Shown here: in pieces, positions 48,145 through 61,600 of the stretch
Position numbering within the stretch: the first letter of the stretch is position 1
Layout of the letters: each line of letters starts with the position of its first letter
Position numbers and translations under genes: made by a program
Notes under the pieces: generated by a model
The model's database searches: none
Told to the model about the DNA's origin: nothing
Seen by the model: the letters and a program-made list of their open reading frames with translations, nothing else
Assembly: GCF_022539315.1 (NCBI RefSeq)
Contig: NC_066313.1
Span: forward strand, 73,349,934 to 73,413,933
Direction of reading: 5' to 3'
Length of the DNA stretch: 64,000 bases
Origin: Serinus canaria
Lineage: Eukaryota; Chordata; Aves; Passeriformes; Fringillidae

Positions 48145-50602
48145 CTCTTACCTGTTGCTCCATCTTAAGGGTTTGCTTTTAGTCCTTCATTGGATTATAT
48201 ACAGCACAATAGTGAAAAACATACATCTCCTTAGAGAAAATAAACTGTCAAATAATTTAAATGTTCACTATATATACCACTTCATCATTCTAGTTCTAAT
48301 AATTATTAGATAACTACTTCACAGCTTCCTTTTAAAAAGGAGAAAATTAGTTATGCATAAATTTCTGCTTTTGATTTTCTGTCATTTGTATTGTTTCATG
48401 CTCTAGTATGAAGAAATTGTGATTTTGTTTTATTTTAATTTTCAAGTTATCCCATTAAAGACTTCTCACTATACTGAAATGCATATGTGATGCATACTAC
48501 ATCCTCCTACATGTTATGGACAAAAATATTTTAAAGTCTTTAATCAAGATGTCTTAAAGGCCTAACTATGTTTATGAACTGGAAATAATTAAGAAATAGG
48601 TAAGAAAAAGAGCAATTAAAATAATGGAAAATGATAACATAAAATGTTTTCTTCTGCAATTTAGAACAGTGGGCTGTGAAGCAGAGATTTGTAGGAAAGC
48701 TGGCAGAGATGGCAAAATCTCTCTTTAAGAGTTCCTGCATGAATAACAGTAACAAAATGAAAAGGAAAAAAAAGAAAACAGAGAATAAAAAGGTATTAGA
48801 AAGAAGGAAGGGTGAAATATGATGCACAGTCAAAGTCTATGTGGTTCTGTGCAGTAAATGTGTCAGTTTATTACACAAGGTCAGCTTTAATCAGGATCCT
48901 GAAATTAATGTCATTTTAAATATATTTTCATTTCATTGTATCAATGAAAAAATGGCATAGTTGCGAATACAGGTCAGTACTGCAGAAAGCTCTTTGAAAT
49001 GCAGCTTTAGCCCATCTCAGAAAGGCAGACAATCCTTTTTCCTTGTGTTTTTGAGGTGTTTTAGCAAGGAATTCAGAACCCTAATAGCAGGTTTGGATGA
49101 TTGGTGCTGACAGCAAAACTGAGTGAAGGCATTGCTAAAGGAGTTGAAAATGAAAACTATAATTAAATGCACAAGAAAAAAGGTTATAACTTAGAAAGAA
49201 GAAGTCCTCTCCATCTTCCATATTATTACTATTTTGGGTAATTAAATGTTATTTCCTCATAGGTATTCTTTTAACAACTGAGTTGGTCTTTGCATAGATA
49301 TTAGGGAGATCTAGAACACAATGACAAGAGACTGTACACATGAGTTACTACCATTTTCAATGAAACTTACCAAGAAGTATAAAGCACAATTTCTTGTCAA
49401 AGCAGACCATGTGCACTCCTGAGTAGTTACCTTAACAATCTCTCCAGAGATGGTTAAATTGGAAATGGGAATTTCCCATGTTCTATAGGAATAACCAAGA
49501 CTATATTGATGCCTTTTCCCCCCTACTATTAGCATATTTTCTCTTCACTTTTTAAAGCCACAATTTAAGCCTGATTTTTAATAGGAAAAATTTTAACATT
49601 TCAAGGTTTCATTGAGCCATACCCTGTATTTAAAATTTTTTTGTACAACTGAAATGATGCTACAGCCTTTTAAATTGCAGTAATATTATATTTCATTAAT
49701 TACAGAGAGCTTCCCAATTAGATATTTTAGTTTACAGTGTTCTATGTTACCTCCTAAATAAACATGAGGTCTGCTGTTGCCAGAATGTTGAACTGTAGCA
49801 GAGTTCTGAGCAAAGAGTGAGCAAAAGGAGGACTGTAATTACAGCAATTATGGGAAAGTAATTTACTAGTTGTGCAAACTGAACAGCTTTGAAAGAGAGT
49901 GGATCGACCATAAAAAGAAGTTCAGTATTGAAAATAAATATTTTGGGATCTCTGAAATGGTTGTAATGTGGATAAGCAAACTGTAAACATTTTGTCTAAA
50001 GTGATATATTTTCACTTTAAAGGCCTTTATAAATATAACTTTGTGTTTTTATAAAAAGACTTAAAGATGTCAGAATTATGCATAGATATGAAGATTTGTC
50101 ATTTCCCATCTGGTATATACTCAGAGCTTACTAAAAAAACCAAATAAATACAGCTGAATTGATGTGTCTTTGGAGAAAAAGAATAAAACCCAAACTTTTA
50201 CATTTTGAAACAGGTGAAATGATAATTCATTTAAAAGGAAATAGGTTAATGCCAAAGGATGCAGGAATGAACAGAGCTATCTAGAGAGAAATTGATCAAA
50301 AATGTCTCCCAAAATGTAGATGTTATGTTTTATCCCAAGGATATTCATACTTATTTTTTCAATGCTTGGTTAAGAGAACAACATTGCTTTGTCAGCTGTT
50401 CCTGAAGACTCCACAAAATGGGGTTAAGGAAAGCAGGACCAGGTATCCCACATGAAATTTCCAAACAGTTCTGCCCCTCCACCAAATGTCTTACTCAAAT
50501 TTTAAAGAGTATACAAACAGAAGGATGAAAACAACATGCTACCTTAAGTTTTTTATCAAATCAGGCCCATTTTTGCAGTGGCAAAAGCTAGGACCATGCT
50601 GT

Positions 50603-50607
50603 GGGTA
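50603..50607 (+). repeat. Target-site duplication, left copy (GGGTA)
   Basis: Identical to 51253-51257 on the other side of the solo LTR. Confidence 0.92.
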
Positions 50608-51252
50608 TGTCCTGGTTCAGGGCAAATTTGGGAGAGAGCCCCCAAAGGGCTCCTCTAGGAAAGCAGATTCAATTGGCCCCTCCCCCCCAACCAGTCCGGG
50701 AGCTTGGAGAAAAGTGGAAAAAAACTGTTTATTAAACAATAAAACCTAAACAATATTAAACAATAAAACCTCTTGCTGCTCCAAAAGAGATGACAAACCC
50801 AGAAAGTCCCCTCCTCAGGTTGCAGCTCAGCTCACTCAGTCCCTTATCAGTCCCTCCAGAGCTGGAAATTCCACGGCCCAGGCACGGCCTGGTGGCCACC
50901 AATGTGAGCTGCCGGTGCTCTGCTGGATGTTCAGTCCAGAGCAGGTTTGAACAGGTTCAAAGAAAAGGGAAAAAAGGAAAAAAACCCACAGTCCAGGGAA
51001 CTTCTTTGCCTCAGCTAGCTAAAACTAACTAAAACAAAAGAAGAGCTCTGTCCCGCTGTCTGTCCATCCGCAGACAACACAGTGCAGGAGCAGGAATGTG
51101 GGGGAGTGAGTGCAGTGTCTGAAAACAAACTGCACACTTCTTCTCTCCCCCCTTCACTCTCAGAACAAGTCTTAAAGGTTCAAAACTTATAATTCAGCAC
51201 AAACAGAACAAGACGACTGGGGATGAAAGCATCATATGGTCAGCCTAGGACA
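50608..51252 (-). mobile_element. Intact solo LTR of a passerine endogenous retrovirus
   Basis: The element runs from tgtcctgg to cctaggaca, giving the TG...CA ends and a short terminal inverted repeat (TGTCCT/AGGACA). It is flanked on both sides by the same five bases, GGGTA (50603-50607 and 51253-51257), a target-site duplication that proves the borders. On the minus strand AATAAA (tttatt at 50728-50733) lies about 120 bases from the 3' end, in the position expected for a polyadenylation signal, so the sense strand is taken as minus. Length is 645 bases. No internal retroviral sequence is present, so it is a recombination-derived solo LTR. Five-base duplications fit ERVL-type or ERV1-type elements. 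Confidence 0.93.
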
Positions 51253-51257
51253 GGGTA
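51253..51257 (+). repeat. Target-site duplication, right copy (GGGTA)
   Basis: Identical to 50603-50607 on the other side of the solo LTR. Confidence 0.92.
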
Positions 51258-51559
51258 GCAGTGCTCTGCAGCACACCTCTGTGCACTCTGCCTCCTGCCA
51301 AGGCACCAGAATACATCTTTGTGCCTTCATCCTTCTTAAGTCAGAAGTTAGGGTTTTCCCTAACCTTTACATCTGCATTCCATCCCAGGTGGAGATGTTG
51401 CACAGACTGGCTGCATCCCCACAGCCTCAGGGACTCTCCAGCATCTCACATTTAAGCAATACACTTGCAGTTAAAATGGCAGCATTTAGATCTCGCTTGC
51501 CTGTCAAGACAGAGCAGCACAAAACCTAATGTAATTGAGTGGATAATAATAGCAATATT

Positions 51560-51810
51560 TCTCTGATCTGATTCCTGAGAATGGATGTTCTGACTATCAG
51601 TTATTACCTGCACTTTGTGATTTTACATTCACGTTTGTCCCTGAATAATAGCATCCATTACAAGCGCCGGCCGTATTCCGCAGTCAAATTAAGCCACGTG
51701 GCAATTGTATGTTCCATTACTGTGTAGTAAGTCACAGCACCTAATTGCATTTTCACAATACTAAGTCATTACAAGCAAGTCAGAAGGAAATAACAAGGCC
51801 TGAATAAGTA
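51560..51810. promoter_or_regulatory. Candidate conserved non-coding element (enhancer-like)
   Basis: This segment has an unusual texture: a CpG cluster gcgccggccg (51664-51673) and attccgcag, a perfect E-box CACGTG (51695-51700), and homeodomain-type TAATTGC (51742-51748), all in AT-rich intron and free of repeats. Retained CpGs with dense binding words are typical of vertebrate conserved enhancers in long developmental-gene introns. Function and conservation are inferred. Confidence 0.45.
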
Positions 51811-54800
51811 TTTATAGTCATTCAAGCTTTGAGGACCATTACATGAGAAACTGTCACTTATGCTTTGCAGGGAGAAAGTTAAGACTTCTGTCTATGAGTT
51901 AAATGCTTGAAAACTAAAGGGCTGGGCCAAAACCATTATAGAAAATAAACAGCTTCTGTAACAACCCTGCTGCTGTAAATGTTTCTTTTTATATGAAGCA
52001 TTTGACTTAAATGGATTGCAGTTACTCTTGACAGAATGAAAGAGGGTACCCTAAAACATTTTAAAAAGCTCATGTATTCCACCTTTAAAGCTTTGGTGTA
52101 TTAACTTGGCAGAAAATGGCTTATAAGAAAACCTTACTTATATGAATGACAAAGCTGAAGAGGCCTGTGTGATGGGGAAAGAATGCATCACTTTGTCAGT
52201 GGGAAAGAACACAGGTACCAGCTGGGGCTCATAAAATAAAGACAGAGGATGCAAAAGGATAAAATACCATAACCCTTAGTCTTTTATTTTGTTACATGTC
52301 CAGAACTTTTTCACTCCTGTTTACAACACATGCTCTTCTGTGAAAAAAAAGGAAAATAAATAAAAAGGTTACCTATTTGTACCTTGCTAAAAATTCTCAT
52401 TCAATACAACTGATTTCTTAATTGCTTCTTTCTGTAGCAATAGGTGTGGAAGTACCAAGCAAGGCTCTGCACAAATCTAGCAGGTATTTGTATGCAGTAC
52501 TGAGAGATCCTACTTAATGAGATCTGCAATATAATGTTGCTGGTTTTAACTGGAGTTAGATTCTACACCATAGAAGGTAAAAAAAACAGTTCTAAAATGT
52601 ATAGAATGATCAAAGCATTTATAATTATCTCAGAATAGAAATTCTTGTGTTGTCTTTAATGTATATTTGCTTTGAACTACTTCATTCAAACAAAAAACTA
52701 CTCTACTACAAGAATAGTTTTCTAATTAAACAAATAAAAATATACACGAGGAAGACAAGCCCAGCACTATAGTAGAAATTATCTTAAAGCTTTTATGAAA
52801 ACACAGAAGCATAAACAAAACTCCTTTCAGATCCCAAAATTTTATCATTATGTTCAGAATACCCTCCCTAGTTACTTAGGGAGTAAGTAAATTTTTTCTA
52901 GATGTCTGGGGTCAACAGGCCAAAGGTATCCATAATAAAGTAGAATTTGAGTTTCTCTTGAAGAACCTGAAAAACAATCCCATTATTGGCAGCCTTTTCT
53001 AATGTTTAAAGAGTTTTTTATTTATAGGTTTCTGTGATGGGAACAAGTGATAAGGATTGCTATGTGTTGCTTTTGTAGACAATGTTTTTGCATAAAATTC
53101 TGATGTGTTTTAAGTCAACTGAAAAATAAGACAGTGGAGAATTACAACACATTTTCATTTTCCATTTCTTCTTTAAGCAGGAGATTTATTCCATAAAAAT
53201 CTTATTAGAAGAACCACTAAAATAAAGATAATTTTCATGTTTAATTTGTTGTAGAAAGCACAAACAGTAATATGCCTTTGTATCATTCTACATTCAACTT
53301 TTTCCAAAACATTTATTCTCTTAGCAATGCTGACGTGTATGTACCAAAAATTGCAGGAAGCAGTTGGAAGGTTAGTTTGAGGGTGACTAAACAAACATTC
53401 ATTTGTTGGATAAATTATAAGGAATAAATTGAGTCAGGTTATTAGGAGACATATATGAAGGTGAAAAAATTCTGATGAGGTTTAGAGAGGTATAAAGTTG
53501 ATGAGATGGAAAAATGCAGAATGCTCTGGTAAATGCTAGCAGGAAGGGATGAGGACAGACTGTGAATGTTAGTGTAAACTGAAAGAAATAAAGTCTGATT
53601 TGGATAATAGGAGAAAACCAGAAATCAAATGCAAACAATTTAGCTCAGTGTTGAATAACTTGTCACCATGATGAACAAATCTTTAGAAGAGTAGCTGTGA
53701 CTCTGAAGGTCACAGTTCATCTGGGATACAGGAACTCACTGCTTTGTTCAGAGTTAACTCTGATTATTTCCATCTTTTGTAGGCTGGACAGGTTACTTCT
53801 GCTCCTTCTCCCAGACAGATTTTTTTAAGAGCCAGAAGTCTGCTGCTTTCTTTTCACATAGGAAAGACTACCAAATGACAACCTCCCAGCAGCCTGGGAG
53901 GCAGGTCAGAGCTCTGCATGGCTCTGAGGGTGAGGAGCGGCAACGCTGCAAGCCCAGGTTGCCTCCCATCCCAGTCTGGCAAGTAAGTCACACATCTGCA
54001 GATGGAAAGGATTTCCAGTCCAGCAACATTGACCATACAGGGTAGGACAAAACTCGAAATGTGGATGAAATAAAGGCTTTTACAGAATTTGTGGATGACC
54101 TAAGTAAAAAAGTTCATCTGTATACTGAAAACACAATCAGATTAAGTAATGTGAGGGGGATGATACCCAGGTGATGCAGTAAAGAGGCAAAATCGAGGCA
54201 GAATAGTATTTCTAAACTATTTATACAGTAAATTTGTGGGAGAAAGATTGTGCTTTCTAATGCAATTACGAGTTACCTTTCTTGATATTGAATTATCTGC
54301 TTGTGGAATAAAATTTTTACCAAAAAAATGAATAATAAGAACAGCAGCAATTACAAGATGATTAGAGCACTCCAGAAGCATATAAACAATCAGCCAAAAG
54401 CCTTTCTTTCTACAGAGTCAAGGTAGAAGATTTGAGTATAGGAAACCCACAGTGGTTGAAAAGAGATTTCTTATATATTTCAGACTTGGTCAAGTTCATA
54501 AGAGTCACAAGCAGTTTCCTCAAGGGCTTATTCTCTCTAATGGAATTTTACTGAAGATTGATTACACTACCTTAATAATTAGAAGGTCTTAATAAGCGGT
54601 TTACCTTTGATAAATAGAATTGTTAGAAACTACCATACTCTTGTAGTAAGCTAATAAGGTTGAAGTGTCAAGTTTTAGGATGCATTTTAATCTTGGTGTT
54701 ACATGGTAATTAAAGGTAATTAATAATCCAGAAATAATCACCAGCGAAAACTCCAATCCCTTTTCCTTGTTTAAGAAATTCTTTACAGAGGGTAGATGAG

Positions 54801-55240
54801 GAAAACACAGTTTCCCTTATTTTTAATCAGTCACTGGGAGGAGGGAAATGAGCAATAAGACCATGACCAAGAACTCAACACTGAAAACTCTCTGGAGGAG
54901 CAGGGAGTGCAGGGGGACTCAGAGGCAGCAGGGCCATGAGCTGAATCCACACACTCCCACATTTCAGAGCTGTGGCGCCATGAACCACCTCCGCTTCTAC
55001 AAAGTAGCTGAGCTGCTGCCAGGATGAAAAACCATACCTGCAGGCTTTGCCACAGACTCTCAGCTTCTTCTTAAGGGGATATATCTGCTTTTCTAAATTT
55101 AAAGAAGTAGAAGAAAATGTTCATCATCCTGTAGCTGTGTGAAATGAAAGTCGTCTCCTTCCTCACAGCCACACCAGGTCTCCTGTGCAGTTCATAAAGC
55201 AGGTAGTCACCTTTTGCAGTAATACAACATGTCTTAAATA
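51811..55240. other. Intronic stretch without recognised element
   Basis: AT-rich sequence. A patch at 53870-54030 is GC-richer and has a small cctccca...tgggagg hairpin near 53881-53902. Another GC-richer patch lies at 54890-55070. Neither matches a repeat family I know. Confidence 0.45.
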
Positions 55241-55244
55241 TTGA

Positions 55245-55450
55245 GTGAAGAAAGAATCCATTGCGGGGTAATTAAATATGCTAATTCCCCTCGGTGTCCC
55301 AAAGAGATTGATTATGACTCTTAAGTGGGCAAATTTCATTTGCTTTATTTAAAAGCAGATGCAGTATAATCAATGCTAAATTTCCTGATTAACCATAAAA
55401 GCCCTGTTTGAATAAGTGATCTTTGGCATTTTAATAGGTTCTGATATAAC
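55245..55450. promoter_or_regulatory. Candidate conserved non-coding element (enhancer-like)
   Basis: The segment contains TAATTA (55269-55274), a POU/octamer-like ATGCTAAT (55278-55285), gagattgattatg and TTAAGTGG (55321-55328, NKX2-like), then a second cluster with atcaatgctaaatttcctg and gattaaccataaaag. Such dense, repeat-free homeodomain-type clusters are characteristic of conserved enhancers. Conservation is not testable here. Confidence 0.42.
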
Positions 55451-57884
55451 TACAGTGTGTAAGCAGGGTTTATTAATGCCATAGGACTGGAAGAATAGTG
55501 TGATATGCGTAGAAATGGTTCCCGTTTTGTAAAAATCTTAATATCCTGTGTAGATGACCTTGCACCTCCTATCACATATATTTTAGCTCAAGGCAGCAAG
55601 TGAAATTTAAAGCCTAACTGCAAATAACAGTGTGGCAGAAAAAGTAATTTTGATTTGTGAGGAATCAAAGTGGGATTTTATGTCATTATGAACAAGGATA
55701 TATAATTAGATGTCTTGAAAGCTGAACCGTGCAACAAAGATAAGGTAGCAAACATAAAAAGAAGTAGACAGCATTACAGTTTCACTAAATATGCACACTA
55801 AATATGTGCATAGTGTAACCCAAGCAGCAAGTTCCCTAAATCTTTGGGATTTGTGGGCAAGCAAGGCACCTCACTTTGCAGGTGGAGGGTCACATAAAAG
55901 CAGTTTCAATAACAACATTTTATTTTAAAAGCTTGCTGAGTTTTTTTCCTTTACCGTGGCAGGGATATACTCTGGGTGGCAGGACTGAAATACAGCAGCG
56001 CACGTTGCTGTAAAAGTTGTTTTGCCACTTGTTTGGGATGACCTACACAACTCACGGGTGACGTAGTGGCAGTAAAGCCTTTATGGCTCTCTGCTCCATT
56101 GCTGATCCCAGCCATATGCTGATACTTGCGCTGGTGCTGGAAGAAGAGCTGAGTACAAATAGCTAAAATCAGCCCAGCCCTTGCATGGAGAGAAATGTTT
56201 AGGTAAACTGCCTTAAGCATTCTATCTGCTCTTGCTTCTCCTGCAGGCCCTTATGGCACTGCAGATAGATTATATATTTTAAAATAAAATATTTCAAATG
56301 TTAGCAGTCCTGTTTCCATTCTCACAGCAAAACTGGTCCCGGGAAGATGAGGCATTAGAAGTGTTGACCTTAAGCTTGGCTTATGGAAATACTGAAGAGC
56401 AAGGATCTTTGATTTTCCATCCTCGCCACAGAAGTGGCTGCAGGAAGAAAACTTGCCTTCCCTAGAAAGTGTATCTGTGGTGTGGCAGAGCACATGCAGC
56501 CCCATCCTGTCCTTCATAGCACTCCACAGCCTCATTTACTATAGGCACATTTGAGAACTGAATGGAATTATTTTTATTTGTTTTTTAATCAATATACGTT
56601 AGTTCATTACAACTGAAATGTTTTCTGGGAAAATGCAACTTTGCTGTAAACCTGACTACTGTGTGTTCTCTCAGGAACACTACATCAGATTTGAGGGGCT
56701 GAAGTCCATCATATGTAGGGGTGCTTAATACCATGGTAGTTTTGTTCTTTTTCTTTCTTGGTGAAAAGTGACATGAAGTTTCAGGACAAGCCCAATATGG
56801 AGTGATGAAATTTTTGAAATAATTAAATTTTACAAGTGATGAGAAATTGATTTTCTGTGCATTTCTAGTTACCTCTCCTCAAATTGTCCCAGGAGGAACT
56901 GATTAGTAAGGGTAGAGTTTTCACAATGAAGGATTTCCTTGCCAGTAGCATGATGGTGAATGTACTTCTAAGTTGATGCATCTTTAATTAAAAGTGAATT
57001 CGTGAAGAAAATAACCATTTCTGGAGCACTTAAAATGGTTTGTTTCAATATTTGTGTGTTTATACCATAAAGCACCTTAGCTAGTGCTGTCACTTGTTAC
57101 TCAGTACATACTTAATGAGACAGGCAACCAGAGGAATGGAGCAGCAGCAATATGTTTCATCAAGGTTATCAAGAAAAGTTAAGGAAAAGAAACTTGACTA
57201 AAGTAATTGTGCATCTCTTAACACACCACAATTCCAAAGACTCAATGCCTTTTATCTTGTATAAGTATAGGTAGAAGAGCATTTATCATTACTAAAGGGA
57301 AAAGAGACACAGCTGATTTGGAAACCTGGAGAGCAACAGTGGCCAAAACTATAGCAGGGTCTTGTTTTGGCTTTTTCATATTTTCCTTTAAGTATATGGT
57401 TAGATTAGGGATCCTTGCTACCCTACTGGCTCAGTCTTAGTTATTTAGACCATCAGATTTCGAGGCCAGCATGTAATCTAAGTAGAATGTGCCCAACCAT
57501 GCCACAAACTCATTTATTTCTTCTTCTGCTAGCATGTTTATGTACTAGTAGTCAGAATCATGTTTTTTCAATAAAATTAAAACAGTAAGGAACTGATAAA
57601 GTTGGTCTTCTAGCTTTATGATTTTGTGCACACCAATATTGCATCTTTGGACTGTGGCATATCTCATGTTCAGTAGGATGTCACACAAATAGGATTAACG
57701 GAAAATAATGCCTTAGCAGAAGTAAAGAATTGCTGTATTTCCTAATTGTAGTTGAATCAGAAATAATAGTGAAATGATTAAGTGCGTGGCTTCATCTTAG
57801 GCACAGAGTTTTTCTTTTCAGAAAAGTTGTGCAAACACTTTTCATAAAATGGATGCTACTTGATATCCTTTCAAGGTTAGGGAC
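55451..57884. other. Intronic stretch without recognised element
   Basis: Mostly AT-rich. The part at 55960-56270 keeps several CpGs (agcgcacgttgc, ctcacgggtgacgtag) including a CRE-like TGACGTA near 56059 and could be regulatory. The minus-strand frames over it (89 and 94 codons) have no recognised domain. Confidence 0.45.
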
Positions 57885-58612
57885 TGTGGTGGGTTAACCT
57901 CAGCCAGCAGCCAGACCCCCACTCAGACTCTTTCTCACTCTCCCCCCTTTTCAGGATGTGAGGCAAAAGTTCAAGGATCAAGATTAAGACAGGGATATTG
58001 CTTATCAATTACTATCGTAGGCAAAACTCAAATGTGGAAAATTATTTTAAGTTACTGACAATTATAAGAGGTTGGAAAATAATCAAATAGAAACATTTAA
58101 ACAGCACATTTCTTCCCCACTTTCCCACATTCAGCTCCACTCCAGATTCCAAACTCCTTTACTCCCCCCCATCCCCAAGGAGCACGGGAGGAGTGGGGAG
58201 GGGCTAAAGTTCCATCTTAAAGTTTTGATATCTGCCCATCCCTCCCTTTTATGTGGTTTACCTGCTCCAGTGTGGAATCTTCATGAGCTACAGCCCTTCA
58301 GGAAAAAGCCTTCTCCAGTGTGGGTGTCCCCCATGGGCTGCAGGGACTTTGCCCCAATGCTTAGAGCACATTCTTCCCATTCTCCTTTTCTGCCCTTGAC
58401 CTCTGCAGAGCTGTTTTCCCCTTTGCCTAACTGGCATTTTTAGCCTTCCTTAAATCTGTCTTACCCGAGGTTCAGCAGTCAGAGCTGAGGGGTTCAGCTG
58501 TGCCCTGCAGTGGGCTGGTTGAAGACAGCTGTGTCTGGCATGGCACAGCCCCTGGACACTTCCCACAGGAGCCACCACGGTCACCACCACAGGCACAACC
58601 TCAATGCCTACA
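57885..58612 (-). mobile_element. Old LTR of an avian endogenous retrovirus, probably minus strand
   Basis: It starts with tgtggtgggttaacctcagcc, then ccagcagccagaccccc, the opening of a common avian LTR family read in antisense. It shows the internal ctgctccagtgtgg and ccatgggctgcagg repeats (58262-58345) typical of that family and ends near ggcacaacctcaatgcctaca. It is diverged and no target duplication is visible, so the right border is approximate. The 123-codon frame at 58072-58443 lies inside it and is not a gene. Confidence 0.75.
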
Positions 58613-61600
58613 GCCAATGTAGGTGAAAAGCTGATGAGTCTACTTCAGCATGTCGTTTTCCTCAATGCTCTGTATAATCAGAACATCTCTAAGATGGGCA
58701 TCTCAAAGGAGTAATTCAAGTCTTGGGGAATCACACACCAGAGGTATGCATGTCTCTCCTCTTTTTCTATAATACTGCAATTATTTATTTTAAATTGAAC
58801 AAAGTAGATCTCCAGAGCAGAGTACACAACACCTTCTGAGATCTATTTATCCCTTGTACATATGCAGTGAAACCAAAAGAACAAAGAATTACAGACACTG
58901 AACTAGTTGACACAAATATACCACCGAGCTACCTTAATCAAACATAATTATATCTTTTTATTTGCTTTAAATTTGCCTAAAGGTGCAATAAAATAAAAAC
59001 ATGTATGCAGTGGAGGGTATTTGTAATACTAGCAGGGATGGCAAGCAGGCTGTAACAAAACCATACAAGAGTTTTCAAAGCACTGAGCCAGATTAGCATG
59101 GATTACCACATTTGTTTGAAAACCCATGGCAGGAACCATTGTAAGGTGATGCTTGGTACATCGCCCCTTACTATATTGCTTATTTTTTCAGCAAAGTAAG
59201 CATTGCAGAAAAATAAAAACACTTTGTTGCATATTGCAGTTTCCCACAAAAGGAAACTGTTAAACAAGATGAGGAGGTCATTGTGTGCAATACTGAAAAT
59301 ACAATAGTGGCATGTTCATATTTTACAGCCCAGGTGCTTTTTAATGAGGACACTATGGAACGTTGTTGTGGTTGAACAGAAGGAGTTTGTATTCATATTT
59401 TTTTCTTCTTATTTGAAAAAGAAGCAACTGAACATAAAAACATAAAGGATATTTAGAAAGTTGCAAAATGAGAAGTATCAAGCCACTTGTCATCAGAATG
59501 TAAGTTATTCATACTATCTGATTTTTCCCACCATTTTTCATCACAAACTTCTTTCCAGAGAAGAGTCTTATGTTGTTCAGAGTGTAGGAGGCAATATGAC
59601 CAGGGATAGCCTGTAGCAGCCCTGCCTAATTTGCTTTACCAGTTTAAAAAGGTTCAGTATAAGTCTTAGCAAGTAACTTAAAGGAAATAAGCATTTTTAA
59701 TAGGTGTGCCAAGTATGTTAATGTTGCAATAATTGCAATAATTCATATATTTTGGTGCATTAGAGCTGTTCTGATAAGATTTAACCAGCCAAGTTCAAAT
59801 GCAGTAGCTGTGTGTTCATGTAATAGCAGCAATTTGCATTCAGTAAAGTTGTGTCCAGGCTGATAATCCCAACAAAAAGCATGGTGTGATGCTGAATGAA
59901 TATTAACATCTAGCATCCAGACTCAAACTGACCTCAGGGTCCCAGATAAAGAGGCACGAAATGGCAGAAAGCAGGAACAGCAAATAAAAAATTAAAGGTA
60001 TGTTGTAGGTTGGTCCCCTTTTAAGTGTTTCTTTCTATCCCAGTAACTGTATCTGTCTTTTCCCTGTGCAAGGTGCCAGAACAGTGACTCAAGTTTCTGA
60101 TTTAAAAAAGATTCAGCACCCATGGTTTTATGGTGAATACAGATTTTGATCTCAGTTTCACCAAGGTATTTTTTCCCATTCGGCTCTAGAAGTTCACTGA
60201 AAATTTTCATTTAACTGCAGGTGGCAATTTCCCCATGATCTTGTCCAGAAGTTCTGTAAACCAGCATTTTTTTCAGGTTTCCACACTGTGTTCTCAGATC
60301 CCAAGTACTTATTTTGATATCTCCACAACAGAAATAAAGAGCATACACAAATTCAGCTCACTTTACTAGGACATGAGATATTGTACGTTATCAAAAAACA
60401 CACAGGATCAATTCATAGAAGAAAACTGATGGCCATTAAGTAAAAAAATCCCATCACTCCTGTATCAGGAAGTCTCAGAGTCAGACATCACTCAAGACTG
60501 AAATATTCTCCAGAAAATATTACAGTATTTACAAAGACTATGTATTTCTATCACTACAGGCTTTGCCTGTCCTCACAGACTGTCCTGTTGGCTCCCCAAG
60601 GTCAGAGACAGGATGCAAGCTTACAGTTTGATCTGAACATCCTTCTGTTCATCACATTTGAAAGAAATGCATCATGTCAGAACACATGCCTGGCAGTCAG
60701 GTGGTCCTAAATTATAACCCTTCATTTACTGCTGAGCCCATATGTTGCCCACAAAGACTTTGTCTCTGTTCCTCCAGCTGTGAAATACATAATGTCATAT
60801 TGGAGATGAAATGATTGGTCACAGTCTTCCAGGTTCTTGAGTGATGGGCTGAAAAGCTTGTAAAGGCTGACTTATAATTTCACAAAAAATATTAAACCAC
60901 TTCCTGAGGGAGTCTCTTGAGCAATATCCAATGAGCACATTAGATGAAACAGGCCTGCTTTGGGAAAAAGAATCTGTGGGTATGGCATTAAAAATGGTCA
61001 TACCACATGTGCACAGAGGCCAGCAATAGATTTAAAGTTTTATGTGGAACTTTAATTATAAAATTTCCTGGTTTTCAAGTTTTTGCCTTTGCAACTTTAT
61101 TACTTTACAGCATATTCTTATAAAAGCAGAAAATTAACATAGAACCATGCCTTTAGAGTGTTGCAGAGATTTGAGAATCAACACATGTAAATGCAAGGAG
61201 AACAACAAATTTTTCCAAGTGTGTAGCATGGGTCAGTCCATCACACTTAGGCCAATGATGTACTTTCATTTATCCTTTTCAGCCATTTGTGTGACAGCTA
61301 CAAATTTGTCTTATGTCCTGCAGATGCTTGATACTACCTGAAAAAGGAATTAAATGTAAAATTAAACTATGGTATAAGCAAAACTTATACCAGGCTGTTT
61401 TCTCCGACCCGAGCAGTAAACAAATATCTTTCTAGCAAGGTCACAAAGCTGGCCTTTATGTTTTAACTAAGGAAATTTGTTAGATCAGCCTCTCTCTTCT
61501 TTAAACAGACCTTCTCCAACTGACTTGTCTGCATTCCTTTGGAAAGCTGTAAACCCTGCTTTCCAGTGCTGCCCATGTTGCATTCCTCCTTTGTATCACC

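Larger units (their letters stand above)
46558..50607. other. Intronic stretch; GC-richer first 800 bases, then AT-rich
   Basis: 46600-47380 is richer in GC than its surroundings and contains a G-run (listed). The 118-codon frame at 46848-47204 has no recognised domain. From 47400 on the sequence is ordinary AT-rich intron. No transposon is recognised. Confidence 0.5.

Noticed and set aside
58072..58443. Plus-strand open frame of 123 codons, proline-rich
   Set aside because: Lies inside an old LTR; its composition comes from the LTR's ctgctccagtgtgg repeats.
59090..59105. Word gattagcatgg, as in U6 snRNA
   Set aside because: The neighbouring U6 blocks are absent on both sides; isolated chance match.
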